Shown: one piece after another, positions 1-5,742 of the stretch
How positions within the stretch are numbered: the stretch's first letter is position 1
How the letters are laid out: each line of letters starts with the position of its first letter
Source: Acidobacteria bacterium CG_4_9_14_3_um_filter_49_7
GTDB lineage: Bacteria > Acidobacteriota > Holophagae > Thermotomaculales > Thermotomaculaceae
Assembly (NCBI GenBank): GCA_002789615.1
Contig: PFTO01000087.1
Coordinates: forward strand, 21,474 to 30,155
Direction of reading: 5' to 3'
DNA: 8,682 bases
The notes under the pieces: model-generated
Database searches by the model: none
What the model was told of the DNA's origin: nothing
The model's input: the letters and a program-made list of their open reading frames with translations, nothing else
Translations under genes and position numbers: made by a program

Positions 1-270
1 CAGCGCGTCCAGATCAGCCGGGTTCAGGGAGTCGATATTTGTAATCGCTCCCCGCGCGATCCTCGCAGATTCCACCAGAACGTTGCGTTCCTCTTCCGGC
101 ATCACCTCACCCGTCAAATGGTTGACAACATGCATCTGGGTTTTGTCCGGTGCCGCAATGACCACTTCACAATCCCTTTTATCCAATTCCAGTAGGGTCA
201 GTACCGCTTCGTGAACCTCTGACCCGTCATAAACACCGCACCCTGAAAGCAAAACACCAATCTTTGGCAT
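1..270 (-). CDS. elbB: ElbB, DJ-1/PfpI-superfamily glyoxalase (N-terminal part, cut by window edge)
   Basis: This is the first 90 codons of a gene running off the left edge of the window. The ATG is the complement of CAT at 268-270 and is preceded by a strong GGGAGG ribosome site five bases away. The translation starts MPKIGVLLSGCGVYDGSEVH and continues with APDK, NHLTGEVMPE and ARIARGAI. This matches the N-terminus of Escherichia coli ElbB as I remember it, including the SGCGVYDGSE segment at residues 9-18 and the NHLTGE motif near residue 54. ElbB/ES1 proteins are about 217 residues, so roughly 60% of the gene lies outside. The family is cytoplasmic and belongs to the DJ-1/PfpI class I amidotransferase-like superfamily. 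It is annotated as an isoprenoid-biosynthesis glyoxalase with glyoxal-hydrating activity. The catalytic cysteine region is beyond the edge and cannot be checked. The gene is transcribed away from its neighbour. Confidence 0.93.
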   Translation of the reverse strand, partial: MPKIGVLLSGCGVYDGSEVHEAVLTLLELDKRDCEVVIAAPDKTQMHVVNHLTGEVMPEEERNVLVESARIARGAITNIDSLNPADLDAL

Positions 271-308
271 CTCATCCTCCCGTTGTAAAATATCAATTCG
301 CTGACTCG

Positions 309-338
309 ATTCTACCAGACAACAAATGCTATCTTCAA
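309..338 (-). promoter_or_regulatory. Candidate sigma-70 promoter for elbB
   Basis: Read on the - strand, TTGAAG (333-338, four of six matches to TTGACA) is followed after 18 bases by TAGAAT (309-314, five of six to TATAAT). This places a transcription start roughly 30 bases before the elbB ATG. The position is right, but this is pattern matching by eye only. Confidence 0.35.
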
Positions 339-371
339 GGAATCTCGTGGATACTAACCCTGTGCCTGTAA

Positions 372-399
372 GTGACAGAATTTCCCCTTGTTTTATCAT
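372..399 (+). promoter_or_regulatory. Candidate sigma-70 promoter for the glycosyltransferase gene
   Basis: GTGACA (372-377, five of six to TTGACA) and TATCAT (394-399, five of six to TATAAT) are separated by 16 bases. A start near 406 would give a leader of about 78 bases before the ATG at 484. It would also exclude the more upstream in-frame ATG at 388, which lies inside the promoter. This is inference from consensus matches only. Confidence 0.38.
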
Positions 400-483
400 G
401 AGCAGTCCGCGCAAAACAGTTGCGGCTTCTTTCCGGCTTATTTTTCCGGTATAGTGGAGTTGAAAGAAGAAATTGGAGGCCTC

Positions 484-1230
484 ATGGCACCAGCAGTCTC
501 CGTGATTATGCCAGTTTACAATTCGGAAAAATTCCTGGAAGAATCCGCAGATTCTGTCCTGTCTCAGCAGTATGATTCACTTGAACTTATACTGATTGAC
601 GACGGTTCCACTGATACTTCCAGGGACATTATCCGGAAGTTGGCCGCAAAGGACCAGAGAGTTAAACCTCTTTTCCTCCACTCTAACCTGGGGTCTGCCG
701 GTGCAAGGAATGAAGGAATCAAGCGAGCGGAAGGGCATTATATCGCCTTTCTGGACAGTGATGACATCTGGCTGCCGGAAAAACTGGCAATACAATTGCC
801 GTTCATGGAGAAATTGGGCACTCCGGTAAGTTTCACCGCATACCGGAAAATAGACTCAGCCGGCGTCCCCGGAAGTAAGGTCCGGGTTCCAGAAGAGGTA
901 GATTATCTCCATCTCTTAAAAACAAACAGCATCGGGATGCTGACTGCCGTGTTTGATAAGGAGATGGTTGGAGCCCGCCTGCTCCCTGAAATCCGATTGC
1001 AACATGATTATGCGTTGTGGTTGCAGATACTCCGTGACGGCCACGTGGCACGGGGCCTGAACCGGGTGTTGGCACATCACCGGATTCATGGGAACTCAAT
1101 TTCACGAAACAAGGCGGATGCGGCACGATACCAGTGGCGAGTATATAGGGAGCTAGAAGAGCTGGGACGAATTAAAAGTGCCTGGTATTTTGCACATTAT
1201 GCAGTATATGGTCTGCTGAAACATAGATAA
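484..1230 (+). CDS. Family 2 (GT-A) glycosyltransferase, TuaG-like
   Basis: This is a 248-residue cytoplasmic or membrane-associated GT-A glycosyltransferase. It should transfer a sugar from a nucleotide-sugar donor to a surface polysaccharide or lipid-linked acceptor. The N-terminal Rossmann-like half has VSVIMPVYN at residues 5-13, the donor-binding IDDGSTD at 38-44, ARNEGI at 74-79 and the metal-binding DSDD at 91-94 (DxD 91-93). The second half carries a QHDYALWL motif, whose acidic residue is a candidate catalytic base. Length and the C-terminal NKADAARYQWRVYRE segment resemble the short TuaG-type enzymes of Firmicutes and Proteobacteria. No transmembrane segment is obvious. I chose the ATG at 484 because GGAGG (475-479) lies four bases upstream and homology begins there. 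An in-frame ATG at 388 would add 32 unrelated residues. It stands alone and converges on the epimerase gene 41 bases away. Acceptor and donor cannot be predicted. Confidence 0.9.
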   Translation: MAPAVSVIMPVYNSEKFLEESADSVLSQQYDSLELILIDDGSTDTSRDIIRKLAAKDQRVKPLFLHSNLGSAGARNEGIKRAEGHYIAFLDSDDIWLPEKLAIQLPFMEKLGTPVSFTAYRKIDSAGVPGSKVRVPEEVDYLHLLKTNSIGMLTAVFDKEMVGARLLPEIRLQHDYALWLQILRDGHVARGLNRVLAHHRIHGNSISRNKADAARYQWRVYRELEELGRIKSAWYFAHYAVYGLLKHR

Positions 1231-1271
1231 TCTGAAATTTATGTTTATTGAGCCCTTTCCTTCGGAAAAAA

Positions 1272-2231
1272 TCAGAGGGCTTGAAGATGCTCGATTTCTC
1301 CGGAGGCTGCCACGTATTCACGCAGGCTTGCCAACAAGGTGTACTGGGGGGTAAAGCCAAGAGCCCGAAGCCGGGAAATATTCGCGAAGGAGCGTTCAAT
1401 GTCTCCTGTCCTCTTTTCAGAAAAAAGGATTTGTGCCTTTTGCTCGGTGATCGTTTCCAGGCCCTGGATCACATTCAAAATGGAAGTTTCCCTTCCAGTT
1501 GCGACATTGTACACATTTCCCGCTGCCGTTTCATGGCTCATGACAAAGCGGGTGGCACCAATTACGTCTTTGATGTAAACAAAGTCCCGGGTCTGCTGTC
1601 CGTCCCCATATACGGTGACCACCGGTCGCTTGTCAGAAAGAAATTTATTCAGGAAGATAGAGGCCACACCTCCATCCATAGAACCGCCGTTCTGACGCGG
1701 CCCATAAACATTGAAGTATCGAAGTACCACAGCCGGCACCCCGTAAAGGCGGCTGTATGTCAGCATATACTGTTCTGCAGTATATTTGTCAATTCCGTAT
1801 GGGGAAATGGGCCTGATAGGTGAATCTTCCGACTTTGGCAGAACCGGGTCGTCCCCATAAACAGCCGCTGAACTGGCATATACCATCCGCTTCAAGGCGG
1901 GGCACCTGCGGGCTTTTTCCAGGAGATAGAGAGAAGCCTCACAGTTAACCTGATGACATCGATAGGTGTTTGTTACAGACTCGTGGACAGACGCAATGGC
2001 AGCCAGATGGAAAATATGCGTAAAGGTAAATTGGTTGAAAACTTCATCAATCAGGCCATGGTCGGCGACGTCCCCCTGGATGAAATGGAGCCTTTCGTCG
2101 TCAGGAAGATTCTCCCTCTTACCAGAGGAGAGATCATCCAGAACTACAACGTTAAAATCATCCTCAAGAAGGCTTTCCACAAGATGAGATCCGATAAAAC
2201 CGCCACCGCCTGTAACAAGTATATGTTTCAT
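1272..2231 (-). CDS. NAD-dependent epimerase/dehydratase (extended SDR, UDP-sugar 4-epimerase type)
   Basis: This 319-residue cytoplasmic enzyme belongs to the extended short-chain dehydrogenase family that converts nucleotide sugars, as GalE and WbpP do. The NAD-binding GGGGFIG is at residues 8-14, followed by an acidic LDDLSSG at 31-37 that fits NAD binding. FHLAAIASV is at 74-82 and the catalytic triad region at 118-149 has YASS and YGIDK (Tyr145, Lys149). RYFNVYGPRQ is at 171-180 and TRDFVYIKDV at 214-223. All are intact, so the protein should be active. The substrate is probably a UDP-hexose or UDP-HexNAc, but GDP- or dTDP-sugars cannot be excluded. The ATG at 2229-2231 is preceded by GGAAGGA. 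The gene converges on the glycosyltransferase, and both may supply envelope polysaccharide synthesis although they are not co-transcribed. Confidence 0.92.
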   Translation of the reverse strand: MKHILVTGGGGFIGSHLVESLLEDDFNVVVLDDLSSGKRENLPDDERLHFIQGDVADHGLIDEVFNQFTFTHIFHLAAIASVHESVTNTYRCHQVNCEASLYLLEKARRCPALKRMVYASSAAVYGDDPVLPKSEDSPIRPISPYGIDKYTAEQYMLTYSRLYGVPAVVLRYFNVYGPRQNGGSMDGGVASIFLNKFLSDKRPVVTVYGDGQQTRDFVYIKDVIGATRFVMSHETAAGNVYNVATGRETSILNVIQGLETITEQKAQILFSEKRTGDIERSFANISRLRALGFTPQYTLLASLREYVAASGEIEHLQAL

Positions 2232-2314
2232 TTACATCCTTCCAGAAAGAATAGACGCGTAAGAACAGGAACCGGTCCGTTGCCTGCCCTGTCTTCTGGC
2301 ACGTTCTTGTCAGA

Positions 2315-2323
2315 ATGATAACA
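2315..2323 (-). promoter_or_regulatory. Candidate extended -10 promoter element for the epimerase gene
   Basis: On the - strand the spacer contains TGTTATCAT, an extended -10 (TGn) joined to a five-of-six TATAAT match. There is no recognisable -35. It lies about 85 bases before the epimerase ATG. I cannot tell whether the epimerase has its own promoter or is read through from the DUF4416 gene. No intrinsic terminator is visible between them. Confidence 0.25.
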
Positions 2324-2342
2324 CAAAAGCAAACGGCAGGGG

Positions 2343-2394
2343 GCTGAATGTGATGGAAGATGTTGATTTTTTTGCTGAATGTGAGGAACCTCAC
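2343..2394. repeat. Paired 11-bp direct repeat plus short hairpin in the DUF4416-epimerase spacer
   Basis: GCTGAATGTGA occurs at 2343-2353 and again at 2374-2384, 31 bases apart start to start (about three helical turns). Each copy is followed, directly or after one base, by GGAA. The second copy overlaps a short inverted repeat, GTGAGGAACCTCAC (2381-2394). The pair lies upstream of the candidate epimerase promoter on the - strand. Phased repeats of this kind are typical of activator or repressor sites, but no regulator is suggested by the sequence. The hairpin lacks a following T-tract on either strand, so it is not an intrinsic terminator. Confidence 0.4.
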
Positions 2395-2405
2395 GCTTTA
2401 GGCGC

Positions 2406-2954
2406 CTAGTCATCCGGTACAAACCCGGCTTCTTTCAACTTACTGAGATAGGTTCGGCGGAGCTCCAGAATATATTCATCATAGCGTCCTGATTTGAAAT
2501 CCGGGAAAGTCCAACGGAAAGGTGTGACCTTTTTTTTCCCCAAGAGCAATACCATGTCCGCACAGATCCCCTCCCCCAGATAAATCTTATGCCCCATATA
2601 CTTTTCCGAAACCAGCACCAGCTTGTACACGTCAATATATCCTGGATCCAGGTTCACCCGTCTCCGGTTCCCAAGGGAAAAACGGGTTTCAAGCTCCAGG
2701 CAGGTTTTCTTGATTGGCACAATACCATCGGCAGAACCCATTCGTGCCAACGGGAGAAACACACGAAAAAGAGGAGACCCCATCTCAGACGCATAGTAAT
2801 CCGTAAAATCAAAGGGAAATGGCTCCGACTCTGAGCCAATATCTCCCATGGACTCCCGAATCGCTGAAGTCGCCGGCTGCAAATCTTCCGGATTACTATA
2901 AATCACCGACACAAAGAATTTTACGGGTGGAAACTTCCCTTTTCCCAGGTACAT
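2406..2954 (-). CDS. DUF4416 family protein of unknown function
   Basis: This 182-residue protein is one I recognise as DUF4416 (Pfam PF14385), a conserved family without assigned function found mainly in deltaproteobacteria and related anaerobes. The recognisable family segments are the N-terminal PPVKFFVSVIYS strand (9-20), SEPFPFDFTDYY (43-54), RRRVNLDPGYID (97-108), GHKIYLGEGICAD (121-133) and a late FRWTFPDF. There is no signal peptide, membrane helix or known catalytic motif, so it is probably cytoplasmic. I prefer the ATG at 2952-2954 because AAAGGAGGT sits directly upstream and family homology starts soon after. An in-frame ATG at 2970-2972 with its own weaker GAGG would add six residues. 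The gene diverges from alaS and lies upstream of the epimerase on the same strand, 174 bases away. Function is unknown. Confidence 0.85.
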   Translation of the reverse strand: MYLGKGKFPPVKFFVSVIYSNPEDLQPATSAIRESMGDIGSESEPFPFDFTDYYASEMGSPLFRVFLPLARMGSADGIVPIKKTCLELETRFSLGNRRRVNLDPGYIDVYKLVLVSEKYMGHKIYLGEGICADMVLLLGKKKVTPFRWTFPDFKSGRYDEYILELRRTYLSKLKEAGFVPDD

Positions 2955-2973
2955 AAGACCTCCTTTGTTCATT

Positions 2974-3003
2974 TTACCTCATTCTCATTCTGTTTCTTCT
3001 CAT
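2974..3003 (-). other. Possible nine-codon arginine-rich leader ORF ahead of the DUF4416 gene
   Basis: On the - strand an ATG at 3001-3003 is preceded by GAGG six bases upstream. It opens a frame reading MRRNRMRMR that stops with TAA at 2974-2976. Five of the nine codons are arginine, all AGA or AGG. The stop lies one base before the alternative DUF4416 ATG (2970-2972) and 19 bases before the preferred one, so termination and re-initiation would be coupled. The whole leader is purine-rich, so the arginine codons may simply reflect base composition. No evidence of translation is available. Confidence 0.2.
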
Positions 3004-3035
3004 TTCTGTCCTCACTTCACTCTCACACGCTACTT

Positions 3036-3058
3036 GCACGTGCGCTCATACAGCTGTA
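3036..3058. promoter_or_regulatory. Two adjacent perfect palindromes upstream of the alaS promoter
   Basis: GCACGTGC (3036-3043) and TACAGCTGTA (3049-3058) are perfect palindromes with centres 14 bases apart. They lie just upstream of the candidate alaS -35 at 3062. They could be operator half-sites, but short palindromes also arise by chance. No regulator can be named. Confidence 0.2.
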
Positions 3059-3061
3059 GAG

Positions 3062-3090
3062 TTCAATTTACAGCGCCAGTTTGCTATTAT
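3062..3090 (+). promoter_or_regulatory. Candidate extended -10 promoter for the alaS operon
   Basis: TTCAAT (3062-3067, three of six to TTGACA) is followed after 17 bases by TATTAT (3085-3090, five of six to TATAAT). A TG dinucleotide in the extended -10 position lies at 3082-3083. Transcription would begin near 3097, giving a leader of about 30 bases that contains the GGGAG ribosome site before the alaS ATG. Confidence 0.42.
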
Positions 3091-3091
3091 A
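3086..3091 (-). promoter_or_regulatory. Perfect TATAAT -10 on the opposite strand, candidate DUF4416 promoter
   Basis: The complement of 3086-3091 is TATAAT, sharing five bases with the alaS -10 on the + strand. Transcription to the left would start near 3079 and give the DUF4416 gene a purine-rich leader of about 125 bases. No convincing -35 hexamer lies at 16-18 bases, so the assignment rests on the -10 alone. Confidence 0.3.
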
Positions 3092-3126
3092 GGGGCTGGA
3101 TCCGGATTGAAGGACGGGAGAACCAT

Positions 3127-5742
3127 ATGGAAGGGAAGAAGCTGAGACAGTTGTTTCTGGATTATTTTGAAGAAAGGGATCACCACGTCGTGGCGAGCTC
3201 TTCACTGATACCGGCACAGGATCCCACATTGCTCTTCGCCAACGCAGGAATGAACCAGTTCAAAGAGGTTTTCCTTGGAGCTGAGAAACGGGATTACAGT
3301 CGAGCCGCGTCCGCACAGAAATGTGTCCGGGCAGGCGGTAAGCACAATGACCTGGACAATGTCGGAAAGACTGCACGTCACCACACTTTCTTTGAAATGC
3401 TGGGGAATTTTTCATTCGGTGATTATTTCAAGGAAGGCGCAATTGGATACGCATGGGAATTTATCACTGAGATTTTGAGAATAGACAAGGATCGTCTCTA
3501 CGTTACTATTTTTCAGGACGATGATGAGGCCTTTGATATCTGGAGCAAGAAGACGCATGTCCCTCCCGAACGGATTTTTCGCTTCGGTGAAAAGGATAAT
3601 TTCTGGCAGATGGGCGACGTGGGGCCGTGCGGTCCCTGCTCCGAAATTTTCTATGACCACGGAGAAGAATATAGCTGCGGCAGACCCACATGCACGGTAG
3701 GGTGCGAGTGTGACCGTTTTGTGGAAATCTGGAATCTTGTGTTCATGCAGTTTAATCGGGATGCAACGGGTCACTTGTTACCGCTTCCCAACCCTTCCAT
3801 TGATACCGGAATGGGACTGGAACGCCTGGCGGCCGTCATGCAGGGGGTTAACAATAACTATGATACCGATCTGTTCCAGAATATCATCCGTGATATTGCT
3901 GAAAAGTCAGGCCATGACTATGGGGCGGATCGGGATGTGGATATTGCCATGCGAGTGCTGGCAGATCACATGCGGGCCACAGTGTTTCTGATCTCTGACG
4001 GTGTTGTGCCTTCCAATGAAGGCAGAGGGTATGTTCTTCGCCGGATCATGCGCCGGGCAATCCGCTACGGCAAGAAACTGGACTTGGAAATACCGTCTCT
4101 CTATCAATTCGTAGATACAGTCACCAAGGAAATGGGCGGAGCATATCCCGAATTGGTGAAAAACAGAAAAACAGTGGCTAAACTGGTCCGCATTGAAGAA
4201 GAACAGTTTAATTCAACGCTGGAAGCAGGTCTGAAAATGCTCAACCGGATGATTGAAAAATCAGATGGGAAACTGGATGCAGAGAATGCATTTCGTCTTT
4301 ATGATACCTTCGGTTTTCCAATTGATCTGGTTGAGGATGTCTGCGTGGAAAAAGAGATTGCCGTGGACAGAGAAGGATTCGAGCAACGCCTGGAACAAGA
4401 GCGAAATGAAGGAAAAGCTCGTTCTAAAGTCCGAATGACGGAGAATCCGGTGGAAAACTATCTGTTTCTCCATGATTTTCCAGAAACAGAATTTACCGGC
4501 TATGACAGCACGACAGAAAATGCCACCATACTGGCCATTATTCGGAATGGCAGGAAAGTGGAACAACTCATTGCCGGAGAAACCGGAGAAGTGGTGGTGG
4601 ACAGAACCCCGTTCTACGTGGAATCAGGGGGGCAGGTAAATGACACTGGTATCCTGGAAAATTCCGAAGCAAAGGGCGTGGTAAACAACCTGCTTATGCC
4701 AATCTCCGGGCGCCGGCTTCATATGCTTACCCTGACGAAAGGGAAATTGAAGGTTAATGAGACTGTAAGGCTGTCTCTGGATTCTGAGAGACGTCTTGCC
4801 ATTGCCCGGAATCACACCGCTACTCATTTGCTTCACGCCGCACTGCGCTCTGTTCTGGGAGACCATGTGAAACAGGCTGGATCAATGGTGGAACCGGATA
4901 AACTGCGCTTTGATTTCAGCCATTTCAAAAAGATCGACGTACAGGAACTTGCGGAAGTAGAGCAGATCGTTAATCGAAAAATATTGGAAAACATCCCGGT
5001 TGAAACCGAGATTCGTGATATTGAAGAGGCTAAAGCAGCTGGTGCCATGGCGCTTTTCGGCGAAAAATACGGAGATAGGGTTCGGGTGGTACAGATACCT
5101 GGATATTCCACGGAACTCTGTGGCGGGACACATGTTAACCGGACTGGAGATATTGGGAGTTTTGTTATCGTTTCGGAACACTCTGCCGCGTCCGGTATCC
5201 GGCGAATTGAAGCAAGGACCGGATTCGGTGCACTGGGATATTTTAACAGCTTCCGGGAAGAACACCGGGAATTGAAATCCGTTCTCAAAACCGGGGAAGA
5301 CGACCTCCCACAGTTCGTGGCACGAAAGCTGGAAGAAGTCCGGCAATTGCGCAATGAAGTGGAGAAGGCGAAGATTTCCGACGATCCGGTTGAATCAACT
5401 GAAATCAAACTGGTTGACGATGTTACTCTACTGCTGCTGGAAGTACCCGGCCTGGCACCGGGGCTGATGCGGGAAAAGGCGGACAATCTGAAACAGAACC
5501 GCAATAAGACCATTGTTTTTCTACTCACCGTCACTGATGACGGGTGCAGCTATCTCCTGTCGGCCACAAAAGATCTGGGAAAGCATTTCCACAGCGGAAA
5601 CGCCCTACGAGTTATCGCGCCGCTCCTGGACGGACGGGGCGGCGGGAATCCGACCATGGCTCAGGGTGGCGGTAAATGGACAGGTCGACTTGCAGACATT
5701 GCCAAAGATATCGTCGAAAAATTGAAAAATGAGGTGTCATGA
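3127..5742 (+). CDS. alaS: Alanyl-tRNA synthetase
   Basis: This 871-residue cytoplasmic class IIc synthetase charges tRNA-Ala with alanine and hydrolyses mischarged Ser- or Gly-tRNA-Ala. It is close to the E. coli length of 876. The catalytic core (about 1-235) has FANAGMNQFK at 37-46, motif-2 region CVRAGGKHNDLDNVGK at 66-81 and motif 3 DTGMGLER at 226-233. A cysteine cluster at 184, 189, 193 and 195 lies in the insert before EIWNLVFMQF. The editing domain has HTATH (His563, His567) and CGGTH (Cys665, His669), the complete zinc-binding quartet, each one residue before its E. coli counterpart. A charged helical segment follows at about 720-770, then the C-Ala domain with DGRGGGNPTMAQGGG at 835-849. 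The ATG at 3127 follows GGGAG by six bases and matches family N-termini. The open frame continues upstream to 2965 but is not homologous. Its stop overlaps the transglycosylase start. Confidence 0.98.
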   Translation: MEGKKLRQLFLDYFEERDHHVVASSSLIPAQDPTLLFANAGMNQFKEVFLGAEKRDYSRAASAQKCVRAGGKHNDLDNVGKTARHHTFFEMLGNFSFGDYFKEGAIGYAWEFITEILRIDKDRLYVTIFQDDDEAFDIWSKKTHVPPERIFRFGEKDNFWQMGDVGPCGPCSEIFYDHGEEYSCGRPTCTVGCECDRFVEIWNLVFMQFNRDATGHLLPLPNPSIDTGMGLERLAAVMQGVNNNYDTDLFQNIIRDIAEKSGHDYGADRDVDIAMRVLADHMRATVFLISDGVVPSNEGRGYVLRRIMRRAIRYGKKLDLEIPSLYQFVDTVTKEMGGAYPELVKNRKTVAKLVRIEEEQFNSTLEAGLKMLNRMIEKSDGKLDAENAFRLYDTFGFPIDLVEDVCVEKEIAVDREGFEQRLEQERNEGKARSKVRMTENPVENYLFLHDFPETEFTGYDSTTENATILAIIRNGRKVEQLIAGETGEVVVDRTPFYVESGGQVNDTGILENSEAKGVVNNLLMPISGRRLHMLTLTKGKLKVNETVRLSLDSERRLAIARNHTATHLLHAALRSVLGDHVKQAGSMVEPDKLRFDFSHFKKIDVQELAEVEQIVNRKILENIPVETEIRDIEEAKAAGAMALFGEKYGDRVRVVQIPGYSTELCGGTHVNRTGDIGSFVIVSEHSAASGIRRIEARTGFGALGYFNSFREEHRELKSVLKTGEDDLPQFVARKLEEVRQLRNEVEKAKISDDPVESTEIKLVDDVTLLLLEVPGLAPGLMREKADNLKQNRNKTIVFLLTVTDDGCSYLLSATKDLGKHFHSGNALRVIAPLLDGRGGGNPTMAQGGGKWTGRLADIAKDIVEKLKNEVS

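Noticed and set aside
388..483. A longer start for the glycosyltransferase
   Set aside because: The ATG at 388 overlaps a candidate promoter and lacks a ribosome site. GT2 homology begins just after the ATG at 484, which has GGAGG.
1251..1281. Possible terminator between the convergent glycosyltransferase and epimerase genes (AGCCCT/AGGGCT around TTTCC-TTC-GGAAA)
   Set aside because: The two stem parts are separated by an eight-base bulge and there is no T-tract after the hairpin on either strand. A weak structure may exist but it is not a convincing intrinsic terminator.
1248..1823. A 191-codon open frame on the + strand opposite the epimerase
   Set aside because: It is a shadow of the epimerase, whose motifs are complete on the - strand.
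2965..3126. A 54-residue N-terminal extension of AlaRS from an upstream in-frame ATG
   Set aside because: It has no ribosome site, crosses the candidate promoters and the divergent leader, and AlaRS homology starts at the ATG at 3127.
4833..5534. A 233-codon open frame on the - strand inside alaS
   Set aside because: It lies wholly opposite the alaS editing and C-terminal region. It has a serine/arginine-rich composition typical of antisense shadows and shows no family motif.
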